Shown: one piece after another, positions 22,776-34,892 of the stretch | Numbering within the stretch: the stretch's first letter is position 1 | Layout of the letters: the number at the start of each line of letters is the position of its first letter | Assembly (NCBI GenBank): GCA_036429605.1 | Contig: JAVFKD010000004.1 | Location: 3,224,001 to 3,288,000, forward strand | Direction: 5' to 3' | From: Cladobotryum mycophilum | Taxonomy: Eukaryota; Ascomycota; Sordariomycetes; Hypocreales; Hypocreaceae | DNA length: 64,000 nucleotides | Notes under the pieces: model-generated | The model's input: the letters and a program-made list of their open reading frames with translations, nothing else | Database searches by the model: none | What the model was told of the DNA's origin: nothing | Program-made: the position numbers and the translations under genes

Positions 22776-24865
22776 TGTGTCCTCTCTCTTTCTCTCTTAT
22801 TTCCTCTCCTTTTTTCTCTCTTTTTTCCACTCTTTCCCCCCCCCTCTCTCTCTATCTATCTATGAAAGATTGCGAGAGGGAAATCACTTATAAAGTACAA
22901 GGCAAAGTACAAAATAGGGAGTGGGTGATGGAGGGAGGAACCCAAATAGACGTCCGGTAAACAACTCGATTGGGTAGATCCTGCAGCCTTCCCCGGTTCA
23001 TGTAATGGATCTTGGAATCCGGAATGGATACCTTTTTGTGTCAGGTGTAACGTGGGGGGGGCTTGTGTGTCTTTCAGTCTGGAGAGTAGAACACCGTGTC
23101 GGTGAGTAATTATATCTATCAAATTGGGTTGAATCTGAAGTCCCCTATATTACATTGTGATGGAGACTGCATTTGGGAGGGAGATGGTGGTGATGAACAG
23201 AGTATATATTGTTTATAATTGAAGGAATCTTCAAGGGTTGTACATACTGTTCCAGCCATTCTGATTTCTGATTTCTGATTTCTGATTTGTGGTGAGTGAC
23301 CAGATGAAATGAAGTGCGATGCAAGTCCGAGGCTGGAGTGGAACAAGAACTGCCCTGCACTGCACTGCATGATGAGGGAGCTCAACAAGGCGAATTCACC
23401 GACGTCTCGGTCTTTCGGATCCTTTAGAACAAAAGTTGCAACAGTTCCCCAATTAGGTTTAATGCATTTTATGCATTTTCTATTCTGCCGGGGGGCAAGC
23501 ACAAGTAGTGGTGACAATTCCCCAGGACAGTTTCCGCTGCGAAGAAGCATCCATGTCAATTCTACAAGCGATGCTTGAATTCAAGGCAGTGCCATAGGCA
23601 AGAGATGCAATACCACGTCTATGCCATCTCCAGTATGGGTAGAGATGAGGAACAGAGACGGTGATGGAGGCGCAATGAATCAATGGAGTATCATCCAAGG
23701 CAAGATGAGTTGAATATTCTGTACGTGATGTTATGCAAGGCTTATGCCTCTCCACGCCTCCTCCTCCAAGACTCAACCACCCTGAACATGCATCTATAAC
23801 ACGCCGAATAACGCATGTCTCAAAAACAAAGAAATCAACAAATTATGATTAGCATAACAACAAATTTCAGTTCCCCCAGTGCTCCATCCATACCCTTTTA
23901 TCGTATGGCATGCTGCACTCCATAAAAAAGAATTGTTTCTTCTGCTTGTCTCAAACAAAAAGCATAGAGGTGGATTGGGGGGGACTCGCCCTTTTCGCGT
24001 TTATCAGGACGCGAAGAGAGGGAGAGAGCAGAGAACGTGTGTGTGAGTGACGGCTTTCGGCGTGGCAGGGACCGGAGCTGATATGCATCACATGCATCTC
24101 ATGGGGGGAGATGTCTTGATTGCCTCACTCTCCTCTTGCTTGATTCGTGCATGTGCATACATTACATCCCTGCGCTGGATAAACTGCCTGACCTGCAGAT
24201 CAGCAACCAACATCGTTTTTGGGGGTCACTCTGGAGGCTGTAGAACCTCCTTTCTTGGCTGATCCAGAGCTCGCCTCAATGATCTAAAAGCCGAAGAAGC
24301 GAGATATGAGGCTTTTTGATTTGCTCCAATGATTTGCATGCCTACAAGTAGATACGGCGTCGTGATTCGTACGCTTCAAGTCCATCCCCACGACTTGATT
24401 TAGGGCAACCTTCATGTGAGGGGGAGAGGGGGAAGAAGTTGGAGAGGAGGACAATTTGATGTGCATGTCCAAAGACTAAACTAAACTTCAATGGGGAAAG
24501 AAACGTTCCAAGCAATGAATCGCCGCTCGCCATCTCGGTGTTTTCGCCTCTCCCTAAAACGCGCCGTCTCCTCACTCCCGCACCGGGTCGTCGGCTCGGA
24601 TCCGATCATCGTAGATGTTAGTCGAGGATCAGCCGAGAGAGGGCACTTCAGCGCATCGGATTTCCGAAGGGAGAGAGCCCCGTCTCAATTTTCTATGGCC
24701 ATCATCATTTCTATCAGACTCGTAAGGAGACGACCGACACCCCTATGAGCAAGCAGACCTTGTCCGCGCGATATCCCCCTCCCCGTAATAATACATGATA
24801 CTTTTTGTGTCACCTCCGTCTATATTGCCTTGATCTTATTCATGCCCTTCACCGCAAGGTATCTT
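22776..24865. other. Intergenic, no gene recognised
   Basis: 2.1 kb. It contains a pyrimidine-rich tract (22775-22860, including C9), three tandem TTTCTGA units near 23264-23288 and scattered short ORFs with no domain features. Confidence 0.5.
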
Positions 24866-26124
24866 TTAAGTCCTTGGTATCCTCAAACGACACCTTGCCG
24901 TCCTTTTTCCTGATGCCACTTCCACTCTGCTCTCACTTGGCTCCACTGTTTGAGATACGGTGGGTTGCTGTACTACTGCCTGTGCCACGCCAGGAGGCGC
25001 ATCGGCAATCTCGTTTACCTGCTCGTTGGTGAGGCTGTCGACGACGCGCAGTCCTCGGCTGGACATGAGAATCGTCGCTGGGCCCTTGAACTGCAGGAAT
25101 AATCGATCGCCCCATATTGTTCGTCGTGCCGTCGTCCGTAGGCTGTAAAGGGCACGAACCAGCCATTGGTACGCTTCCGTCTGCCGCAGCTTGGCCACGA
25201 ATTTTATTTCAGGGATCCGCGACGTAAGAGATGGCACTTGGAGTCGAAGACTGGAGCTCTTGAACCGGAAGGGCCTTGGCTGGTTCCTTGTAATAGTGTA
25301 AGCAACCACGCTACCCGGGTGAGCAACGAATTCTTCCCCTTCGGAAAGAGTGAGTTGGTAAATCTGGCCTGGCGCTGCCAATGCCGCTAACCCTCGACCC
25401 GTCACCTCTGTATTTCCCCAGTAGGCCAGTGAAAGACCTCTCTGGATCCGTGATGAGATTTTGAGGGTATGGCCGGTCCAAGCCAGCAAGGCATTGCGCT
25501 GTGCCACCATCCAGTCTGTTCGTCCATCGAGGTGCAGAACCGTGAAGGTCGTATTTGGCGACTTTGTAGAAATCAATGCTGTGATGGGCGAGGTAGCAGA
25601 GATGCGCTGGTAGAGAAATGGCACTCCGAAAGGTGCTCGTCCCAGTGGATTGATGACGGACAGAGTGGATTGCGCCTGTAATCCAGGTATATCAGCCTGG
25701 TTTCTTATTTCCATCTCATTCCTTGTCCCCTCAACACTTGCGCTCTTACATTTTCTGGATTCCCGGCCACTGCGACCAATGTTCCACGCCGAGTGTAGAG
25801 CTTTTGCGACGCCGACAATGATGCTGAAAGTAACGAATATGGCGATCCAATCACCTCAAATCGGGCATCTTTTACATCGTCAATCGTTAGCTTCCATTGA
25901 TTGCATGCTGGAGAAAAAAAGATCATTTTCTTAGACGTCATCGTACCAGACGCATCCCTCACATTCTCAAACCCTCCAAATGCATCTCCCCCACCAGCTC
26001 TGGGTGAATCTGTGCTCGGCGCAGCACTGATTTGAATGCCCCGGCATTGCCAGCACACATAGTTGGTCTGCGACTGGATGCGCAGGGATCGCGCCGACCT
26101 TAACAGCGGCGATGGCCCTCTCAT
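24866..26124 (-). CDS. AIM24: Mitochondrial biogenesis protein AIM24
   Basis: AIM24-family protein; in yeast it resides in the mitochondrial inner membrane and supports MICOS and respiratory complexes. Exons are 26124..25750 and 25675..24866 with a 74-nt intron (GTAAGA...TTACAG). The protein has 394 residues. The start at 26124 gives MRGPSPLLRSARSLRIQSQT, an Arg-rich amphipathic presequence, and was preferred over an upstream in-frame GTG. The AIM24/TrpRS-like core is recognisable: FEVIGSPYSLLSASLSASQK, LYTRRGTLVAVAGNPEN, GVPFLYQRISATSPITALIS, then DWMVAQRNALLAWTGHTLKI and EEFVAHPGSVVAYTI. The last ~50 residues are Gln/Val/Ser-rich. It is divergently arranged with the kinesin gene; 450 bp separate the starts. 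Confidence 0.92.
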
Positions 26125-26574
26125 TGCGCCTTTTTTGGCCCTTTTTTTTCGAGCTCTCGCGAGCTTTCTTTGATATCCAATGACGAAAGTCGAGCTTCTT
26201 TGGCGCACCAATTGATTCCGACGCTTAAAGTCCGGCTAAGATTGAGCCATCCGAAGTACAAGTACGTTGAAAAGCATGTGTGTGTGCGTGTGTGGCTCGG
26301 AACGGCAATTCCCGGAGTACCTCGTAGGATGTATCTTGACGTGTGGTTACCGGGGCAACCATCTGACTTTTTGAACCACCTACCTGTTGTACCTTGTCTG
26401 CTTCGTTGTGCGCCAAAATACGGTCAATCCATTGTCAGGAACGTGGTGGTGCCACCGAATACTAACTAACGCAGGTATCAGGAATCCGGATTCCATCCAG
26501 ACACACGTTTCAATCCCAGGCGGACACCCTCCCTCCCTCCCTTCCTGTCGCCCTCCACCTCCAACTCTCTGCCA
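26125..26574. promoter_or_regulatory. Shared divergent promoter, AIM24 / kinesin
   Basis: 450 bp between the two start codons. It contains a TGTGTGTGCGTGTGTG tract at 26279-26294 and a CCCTCCCTCCCTTCC pyrimidine stretch close to the kinesin ATG. No specific factor site is claimed. Confidence 0.5.
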
Positions 26575-28777
26575 ATGTCAGTCCGTGTCGTAGCCAGGAT
26601 ACGTCCGCTTCTCGCGAAGGAGCTGGATAAGGATATCATAGTTCGGGCTGAAAGTGTCGAACCTGGCAAACCGACGACGATTGTCAAGATCCCTAGCCCA
26701 AGGAGTGAAGGCGAGGAGTTCTCCTTCACATTCAATGGCGTCTATGACCAATCGACCTCGCAGGAGTCCCTGTTTACTTCTGAAGGTACGAATCTAGATT
26801 TCGCCATCGAACGCGTCAACGCGAGTAGTTTTTTGATTAACACCAACAGTGGCACCACACCTAAAGTCACTTTTCCAGGGTCTCGATGTCACCATCTTCG
26901 CGTATGGCGTCACGGGAACAGGAAAGACGCATACCATGCGAGGCGGACTCAAGTTGGCTGACCGAGGGGTAATTCCCCGGTTACTCAGCGGCGTCTTCCG
27001 TAGAGGAAAGAAGCTAATGAAAGAGACGGAGGGAAATACGATGGTGCAGGTCGCTCTATCATACTACGAGATTTACAACGACAAAGTCTACGACCTCCTA
27101 GAAGCTCCCGAGAAACGAACGCCGACTGGATTGCCTCTGCGGGCAGAGGCGAATGGCAAGACTGTCGTCGTAGGCTTGACAGAACGGGCTTGTGACGACC
27201 TCAAAGACTTTGAGAAGCTGTACATCGAAGCTAACAACAATCGTGTTACCGCTGCCACCAAACTCAACGCCCACAGCAGTCGCAGTCATGCCATCTTGCG
27301 AGTCAAAGTGACACAGACGACGGGTAACATGGTACGCGAGAGCACCGCCTCTGCCATTGATCTGGCTGGCTCAGAGGACAATCGACGAACGGATAACGGG
27401 AAGGAGAGGATGGTAGAATCCGCCGCCATTAACAAGAGCTTGTTCGTTCTCAGCCAATGCATCGACGCCATCTCACGCGGGGACAAGAGGATACCGTACC
27501 GAGAGTCTAAAATGACTCGCATCCTATCTCTCGGTCAGAATAATGGTATAACCGTCATGATTCTTAACCTATCGCCGTTGAGGTGTTACCACCTGGACAC
27601 ACTCAGCAGCTTGAATATCAGTTCTCGGGCCAAAAGGATTGAAGTTCGTGAAATCGAGAACGAAGTCGTGTTCAAGCAGGTTCCTAGGACGAACTCCAGT
27701 TCTAATGGCGCAGGTGCTCGGCGACAGCCCCTCCAGCCGCTGGCCAACGCCATCAATGTCCACAACGGAAACGTTGCGGCCAAGGCTGCCGAGGTCGCTA
27801 AGCCAGTCAAGGCTTTCAGTGTCTTTTCAGACAAGGCGGCAAAGCCTACGGCCATTTCCAGGCCCGTGACTAGCACACCTCAGGTCCGCTCGCAAAAGCG
27901 ACCTTCCGAACATGAGTTTACATCTCGACCAAGTAAGCTTGCACGGCCTATAAACTATTCGTTACAGACCCCGCGTGCAAAGACACAGGATGCTCAGGAC
28001 TCCATCACGATGTCTGCAGCTGATATCGAGGCCATGGTGGAGAAGAAGGTCGGCGAGATTCTGGCGGCAAGAATTGCGGCCGAGAAATCGACGCAGCAGA
28101 CGCCAGCTCAGCCCAACATTCCCGATGCGGTCCAGAAGCGCCTGGAGGCCTTGGAGCGACGCATTGAAAATGAGGAATGGCGTGAGGATACCAAGTCGGA
28201 GGGGTTGCGACATCTTCTCGCAGCACGTCAGGCCAAGGAGAGGGGCGACGATGCAGCGGCGCTCACGGCCTACGAAGCAGCCCTCCCATACTTCCCCGGC
28301 CAGGCAAAGTTGATTGGAAAGATTAACAGGTTGCGGGCACGTCTTTCGGTACCTCAGGATCCGACCGCGGAGCACAGTGATGATGTCAGAACTGCAACGA
28401 AAGAGAAGAAGAGGAGACGAAAGGCGATGGATGAAGACGATGACGAAGCAGATGTGGAAGAAGAGACGTATGCTCAGAAGAGCAAGCCACGTAAATCCAA
28501 GTCCAAGTTCACTGTGAAGACGGTGCTCGAGGATGAGGGTGGTCCTGCATCTCCACGAACCCAGCAGTTGCTGGATGTGATCAACTCTCGCGATCTGTCA
28601 CAAATCAGGAGACTTGTAGGGTTTGGATCGAAGAAGGCGCATGATTTGGTGGGTTACCTGGATCTCGCGAGTGCTGATGGTGGCGAGATTGAGAGTCTGT
28701 CACAACTTCGTACTATACCCAGCATGGGCGGAAGAGCGGTGGATAGAGCTTACGAAGGGCTCTCTGTAACGGCATAA
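26575..28777 (+). CDS. Kinesin-10/KIF22 (Kid)-like motor with C-terminal helix-hairpin-helix
   Basis: Microtubule motor, 712 residues. Exons are 26575..26785 and 26850..28777, intron 64 nt. The motor begins at residue 2 (VRVVARIRPLL). The P-loop is YGVTGTGKTHTM, switch I NAHSSRSHAIL, switch II IDLAGSE, then INKSLFVLSQCIDAIS and IPYRESKMTRIL. After the motor come a Lys/Arg-rich linker, a possible coiled coil or TPR-like segment at about 510-590 (EGLRHLLAARQAKERGDDAA), and a basic/acidic patch. A tandem helix-hairpin-helix closes the protein (VGFGSKKAHDLVGYL and SLSQLRTIPSMGGRAVDRAY), the DNA-binding signature of Kid-type chromokinesins. It probably acts on chromosomes during mitosis; that role is inferred from the animal family, since fungal members are little studied. 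Confidence 0.88.
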
Positions 28778-30616
28778 TCGTAATTTCTGGTTATGATGAC
28801 GCGCTACTTGCGCTGCTTAGAAAGATGTGATAACTGAAGAGAGGGATGCTAAGAGAAAAGCGGTCGAAGCATATTATACGGGCGTTTTTATGTTTTAGGG
28901 CATTACAGCACACTTTTTACGATTCGGGAAGATGGGCGAAGCATTGCATGCATAGCATATGATTCGGATTTTGGCTCGTCTAGGGCATTCAAATAGATTC
29001 CCCCATATGCTTTTTTGTTCCTCGACCCTGTTGAGTTTTGTTTTTGTTGATTGGTTTTGATTTAATGTGGTTTAATGTAAAATTTGGACTTTCTTGCTTG
29101 ATGTGATCTAGATTGTTCTGATGAGATGAAGAGTTGGATTGTGGTTGACTTGTGGAATAGCTTACCCTATCATTTGAAATGTCAGGAATGTTGCTGAAAG
29201 GTTAGTGGTTTACTTGCAGATGACATTATCGAGTGGATGCCATGATTTGTTTCTTCTTTTCCAAAACATTGGTTTATACGGCGTACATGGATTACTACTG
29301 GATACTGGATACCTACCCAAACAGCCAAGGTATGTGTACGTCTCGGCGAACGATTTTACCTTTTTTTTTTGTTTGTTTTGTTTCGTTCCAGTGTTTGTGG
29401 TATCCATGGCTTCTTGCCTCTGTGATGAAACAATGGGCGTGCATACATGGAATAAGCAAAACCAGGACCCAAATATAGCGGAATCCACGGGTTTGCACAT
29501 CTTTCTTTTCTTTTCTTGTCTTTTCTTCCTCTCCAGCTTCTTTCTCCTATTGGTTCGTTTCTTCCTTTCCTTCTTATCCAGTCCAGTCCAGTGTCTACTT
29601 TTCGTATCCGGACCTTTCGGTTCCATTCGGTCTGGTTGCCCTCCCCCCCCCTAAACCGTGCTCATTCTGAAACTCACGGCTGCACGTCGGTGACCAGTCG
29701 ATTCGCCATGCCCCCAGAAAAAAAAAGCCCGTGCTAGGGGTAGGGAGTGGGCATACGCAATGCAGGCCTCGTATGCATTCCTGGAAGAAGAAGAAGAAGA
29801 AGAAGGGGATGGGGGATCCACATATAGCTAGCATTGGCAAGGCGTGGGAGCGAAACATTGAATCACCAAGCTTACTTTTGCTGCTGTAAGTGCTTGATAA
29901 TGCATTTTCCCGAGATCTGCAAGGGATGAAGAAGAGAGAGAGAAAAAGAAAGAAAAAAAAATCGGGGTTTGAGTGAGGCCATCGTACTCCCATGGCTGTG
30001 AGACAAACACAACCGTGAAACAATATCGAGACAAAAAGTTTCTACTCGCACTAAACAAATTCCTCACGACATACAAGGAAAACAGGTAATATCCAAACGT
30101 TTTTAAGAAAAGCCTCGTTACATTTTTTGTTTGTTTTGCATCTATCTATGTACAATAAGTTCCTTTTGGGCACGTCCTTGCGCGCCCTCCAGCCATAGCA
30201 TACATATCATTTTGCAACGCCCCCTCTCCCCTCCCAGCTTCCCATAGAAAGAAATCGACGATGTTTCAAAACCATACAAGGAAACTTGTGTCCAATGTAT
30301 CTTCCAGCAGAAAGAAAACCAGAAAAGCCCAAGAACAAAGTAGCGGTAGGTTAAGAAAAACCATACAAAAGAGGGAGCAAGTTCTAAAAAAAAAAAAAAA
30401 AGAACATGATGTACAAGTACAGTTGAAGTCGTAAGAATGACGGCGCACAGTCGTGAGTGTGCCATCATGATGTGGTGGTAATCCGTAACCAAAAAAAAAG
30501 ACCCCATGGTATCCCTCCTCGTTCCCAAATCACGACCCTGTAAGAAAAAAACACCGCCCCAAGCAACAATACAAAAGCACGAACAAATTTTTTTTTTGGT
30601 TGGAATTTTTGTTTCT
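28778..30616. other. Intergenic, low complexity
   Basis: 1.8 kb. Poly-T/poly-A tracts (29361-29370, 30387-30401), CTTTT repeats (29504-29525), an AAGAAG repeat near 29787-29803 and C9-type runs. Short ORFs here look like low-complexity artefacts. Confidence 0.5.
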
Positions 30617-31006
30617 TTATCGAATCATGCTTGATTGTCGCTGCATCACCCTTGTGGGATCACGGGTGCCGAATCCGGGCATGGAGCTAAAGCGGTTCAA
30701 CCGCGGCTTGCGCTCTGTATCCGTAGGGAAGTGGTCGCTTGAAGGAGAGGCGGGAGCAGGAGAAGCGCCGTTTCGGTTTGCTCTGGTGGCGGGAGAAGGC
30801 TTCTCGCCGTGCAGAGCATCAATGCGAGAAGAGCTGGTGTCTGTGGAAGAGCCAGTGCTGTTTGGTGTTTGATAGATGTACTCGCCATCAACGTAGACGG
30901 CGTTGGAAACAAAGGTAGAGCGACGGTTACGACGGCGGGTGTAACGCTGCTCAAGACGGAAGAGCTCCAGCTTGGCCTGGATGCGTTCGAAGATGCTCTG
31001 ACCCAT
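30617..31006 (-). CDS. Small conserved fungal protein of unknown function
   Basis: Single exon of 129 residues starting MGQSIFERIQAKLELFRLEQ. The first 50 residues are basic and helical (RYTRRRNRRSTFVSNAVYV) with a DGEYIYQTP motif. The rest is Ser/Pro/Arg-rich and probably disordered, ending TRVMQRQSSMIR. There is no signal peptide or membrane segment. The pattern (ordered basic N-terminus, disordered tail, isolated gene with long UTR-like flanks) fits short proteins conserved among Sordariomycetes. I recognise no domain and assign no function. Confidence 0.7.
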   Translation of the reverse strand: MGQSIFERIQAKLELFRLEQRYTRRRNRRSTFVSNAVYVDGEYIYQTPNSTGSSTDTSSSRIDALHGEKPSPATRANRNGASPAPASPSSDHFPTDTERKPRLNRFSSMPGFGTRDPTRVMQRQSSMIR

Positions 31007-34000
31007 TGTTGCGGTTTGTATAATTTGGTAGTATAAGACTTGGTGATGGTGTGATGTTGATGGTCACAGATGAGAGTCGGTGAGCCCAGAGAAGATGTAT
31101 GTGAAAGTTGGTTCGAGTTTTCTTTTCAAGAACCGTCCTTTAACCGGATAACTCGAATAAATGAATCGGTAGTGGCGGAAGAGAGAGCAAGTGTCGTGCG
31201 TATGTGTGTGTGTGTGCGTCTGTGTGTGTGCAAGCAAGGCGGCTTTTGTGATGGTAATAAAATAAAATAAAAACGAGGGTAGTAGTGAGTGGTGGTACGT
31301 TTGAAGGATGGTCACCGAAAGGACTTTTGTTTTTCTTCGGAGCACCGATTGGAAATGATTTGCAAAAAGAATGACAGAGGTTGGGAGCTGCAGGACAGGG
31401 GAATGAATCTGCTTGAAGGTGACAGAATCAGAATCAGAAACACAATTATTAGACAAGAACGAAGAGCGTCAAGAAAGAGAAGAGAGCGAGAGAAAGTAGT
31501 GGAGGAGAAGAGAAGATGAAATGGACACTTGCAGAATAAGTGCATGACATTGGCTTGGGGGAGGAGAGAAGATCCAGGGGCGCGTGCGTAGTATGTACCC
31601 GGTACGTTACCTCGTACCTTACAGAAGTGTGGGTCTGGATAAGCAATGCATGCATGCCCGGGGTTACAGCGTCCGCCGAGCAGGGTTGCAGGGGCAGGCG
31701 GAAGCATCTGGGCCCTGGACGATTGTACTGATATGGGTTAGTTGAGCGGCGCTACTGTATTTGCACGGTACCTGGTACTTTATGGGAAAGTGAACCCGTC
31801 TGAATCATTGGTAACATTTCATGAGAATGTATGTATGTACATACTCTTTGTGATACAACTAGAGGGAAGCCGTTTGAATCAACGGGACGAGATGAGATGA
31901 GGTGGGATGGAATGGGATGGGAATGAGATGGTGTCACGCCAAAGTTGGATGTGTTTATGTATTTATTCATGTACTTTTATGGAAGATGGATGGCTTGGGT
32001 TGGTTTCGGAACCCGGAATCTTGCAGGCACGTTGCACCAAAGACTGGTACATAGGTAGGTAGGTAGGTACTTACTTGCTTTAATATACAGGTAAATGAAC
32101 CTGAGGGCCAAGGTATCATCTCATGGATGCGTCTCAAATCATCATCATCTCTCATCATGGATGAATGTCTCGTCTTTTTCCTTGGCCCATGTCAGAAAAT
32201 ACTTGTACAAGAGAAGAAAGAAAAAAAAAGTTCTTCACCTTATGACCTCCCCCGAATGGAAGTCCTGCCCTGCAAATCCTCACCCTCCCCTCCCCTCCCC
32301 TCCCCTCCCCTCCCCATGGCCCGACTACGGCGCCCGGGGTCCCGTTCCAGCTTGCAAAATTGCGGAGACCCATCGCGGGTTGCCGCAGGGGCACCGTAGA
32401 GGCCTGTGTGGCAGCGGCCCAACTGAGTCAAAAACAACTTGAGGCCCTGGAGGAGGTTTGTTGCCCACCTTTGGTAGGTCCTTTGGTTTGTTTCTCGAGG
32501 GAGGCTGGCTTGGCTGGCTTGGGTGGTCCCCGGATGCGCCAATAACTAAAGTCTTGGGCTTACCCATTAGCGGGCAAGACTCAGCTGTCCGCTTGTGAGC
32601 CGAGCCAATTAAGCGACATTGATAGCCGTAGGTAATGTGCCATGTTTTGGCCTTGAACGTACTTGCGCCGTACCGTACCATTCTTGTCTCAATGCAAATG
32701 AGAATTTTCTCTTTTCATCGTCGATTGATTTTACTTGATGCATACTACAGACGGACGGACGGACGGACGCGTTACCTACTTGTACATGCGGTTATCTCGC
32801 ATGCATTTCATTTCTTCTTCATCTGCGTAGACGGTAATGGTGGATACCTGGGCTACCATGGGACTTGTTGTTGTTGTTGCCCGAGTACGATGAGCCTTGG
32901 ATGATAAACCGCTCTCTTCTCTCTCTCTCCAGGTCTATGAGTCGCACACACACACACACACACACCACATCTTAACCTCCAATCAGACGTGTTAATCCTC
33001 CACCGGTTCATTCCCCCTCAACCACAGGCTTCCAAGGCCCCAAGGGTTCTTTTTTCGGGGGCAAACTGTGGCTGCAGTAGCTTTGTCACGCAAAACCCGC
33101 TGTGCGAATCGAATCGCTGCCATTGCACACAGATTGTACTTTGCTTGACCCCTGAATCCTGGAACTTTTAGTCATTGTTGGCTTGAACGTTTCTTTGTCA
33201 ATCGAATCGCCGCCCATTGATTGTCGTAGTAGTAGTGGTAGTAATACGTTAGCTAGTACGGGGAACCCCGACGCTTTTCCCTCGGCCTGTCAACTTTTGC
33301 GTCTTTTTTCTTCCTCACTTTCCCCTTTCCCATGGCCCCCCTTCAACTGTTGACATGCATGGGCATCCTAGAGTCTTGTCCCGTCCTTCTCATCTTGATA
33401 CATATATTATCCCATGTCCGTTCTAGAAAGAATTTGCGAGTACGATATGATGAAATGCTTGTATTTTGGATGGCTGGTTGATTCTGGCTTTTATCAGCCC
33501 AAGTTCTCAACAAGGTGGTCAACGCTCGAGGCACACACACACATATGTACAATGCACGATCGGAGTTTCACATTGACCAAGTAAAAATACATACAAGTAG
33601 TTGACAACGTTGAACGGCGCGCCTCACAAAAGCAATTCCAAACACACGGGTTATGGCGAGTGAGGTTTCAAAGATCAATAGTCTGGTTGTCTTGCTGCCC
33701 GTGTGACTCGGTACATGCTCGAGTCTGTGGGCTTTGACGCATATTATTCTATATTTTGATCTCCTCTCTTCAAACCCAAGTTATTGCTTCCGTGTCTAAA
33801 AATACAAGCATCTTCACGATTCAGTGTCCGATCAACGGCCTGTCAAGGGGGAGGTTTGTGGGCTTGCTCCATGTTTGGCTCTGCATTGGCTGCTGCCGAC
33901 TCCAGCCACTTGGACCCCCCCCCTTCCACCTACCTAAAAAGACTCGCTCCTCCGTTGCACTAACGTTTGTTGACCTGTCGCCGTTGGACGTTTGTGGTCC

Positions 34001-34892
34001 AATGCCAAGATCATAACCGACGAGAACCGTTTTTGCTCAATTTGAAGTTGATCCCAATCAATTACTACCAGTTCACTCACTGTGCAACTGGACTCGAGCA
34101 ATTGCGTAACTACATGATGTCAATGTTTGTTGCTCTTTGTAAGCCAATGTGTCTCATCTGTATTCCCGTCCCTCTGAATCTGTATCACGAGTCCTGACCC
34201 CCAAATTTCCAACGGTTCTGTCTTGTCCCGAGCACAAACTGTGTCTTGCATGCCTCGAACTGCATCTTGTGTGTGTGTACGACTCGGCTCGTTGCACCTC
34301 CTTCCCATTTTCTTCGTCATGATCCAATCACCAGCCCGTGTCTTCTTTCCCTTTTCAACTGCCCGCTTGCCGATAACGATGTTTCAATCTCGGGAAGGGA
34401 CAGACTTGAGTTCAATGCATGTCCCCAAGATGTACCAGATATACTAGATTAGGAAAGAACCTGTCTTCCTACGTAGAGTAACGGTGGTATTTTACACTGG
34501 AGCCGAGGAGACACTCGAATAGATACACATTTGGTACATCCAACACGATGCGAATTCACTCGTTTAGTAGTTTGCTTGATGGTTCCTGCCTCATCTTAGA
34601 TCCGCGACCTCATGACCTCTTCTCAGCGGTTTTCACGGTTGAATCGGCATCCCATGCATCACCAACATCCATACTGTCTTGGAATTACTATACCTCATCG
34701 GCCCTTTGAGTATGAATATTGTATCTTAATAAAACAAAACAACCCTGAAAGATCGTGGCATCATTGGTTCTGATCTTATTATCCTGAACCGACTTTGAGA
34801 CCCGAGGCGGTAGTTCTGCGTTACAGATCTCATCCTCGAATTCTTGACTGGCTCAGACGAATCACTGCCACAAAGCCACCCAAACACAAGCG
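31007..34892. other. Gene desert with microsatellites
   Basis: 3.9 kb with no credible gene. Simple repeats: TG tracts at 31203-31230, TAGG at 32052-32069, CCCTC at 32284-32315, GGAC at 32749-32769, CA at 32945-32965 and 33533-33543, and C10-like runs near 33915. The last ~450 bp is the subtilisin promoter. Confidence 0.55.
32284..32315 (-). repeat. (GGGGA)n tract, potential G-quadruplex on the minus strand
   Basis: Six to seven tandem CCCTC units on the plus strand give runs of four G separated by single A on the minus strand, the canonical dense G-quadruplex pattern. Confidence 0.75.

Noticed and set aside
29205..29654. 149-codon plus-strand frame rich in Phe/Leu/Ser
   Set aside because: Arises from poly-T and CTTTT repeats; no start context or conserved features.
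31007..34892. Possible transposon remnant in the gene desert
   Set aside because: No terminal repeats, target duplications, reverse transcriptase or transposase motifs; only microsatellites.
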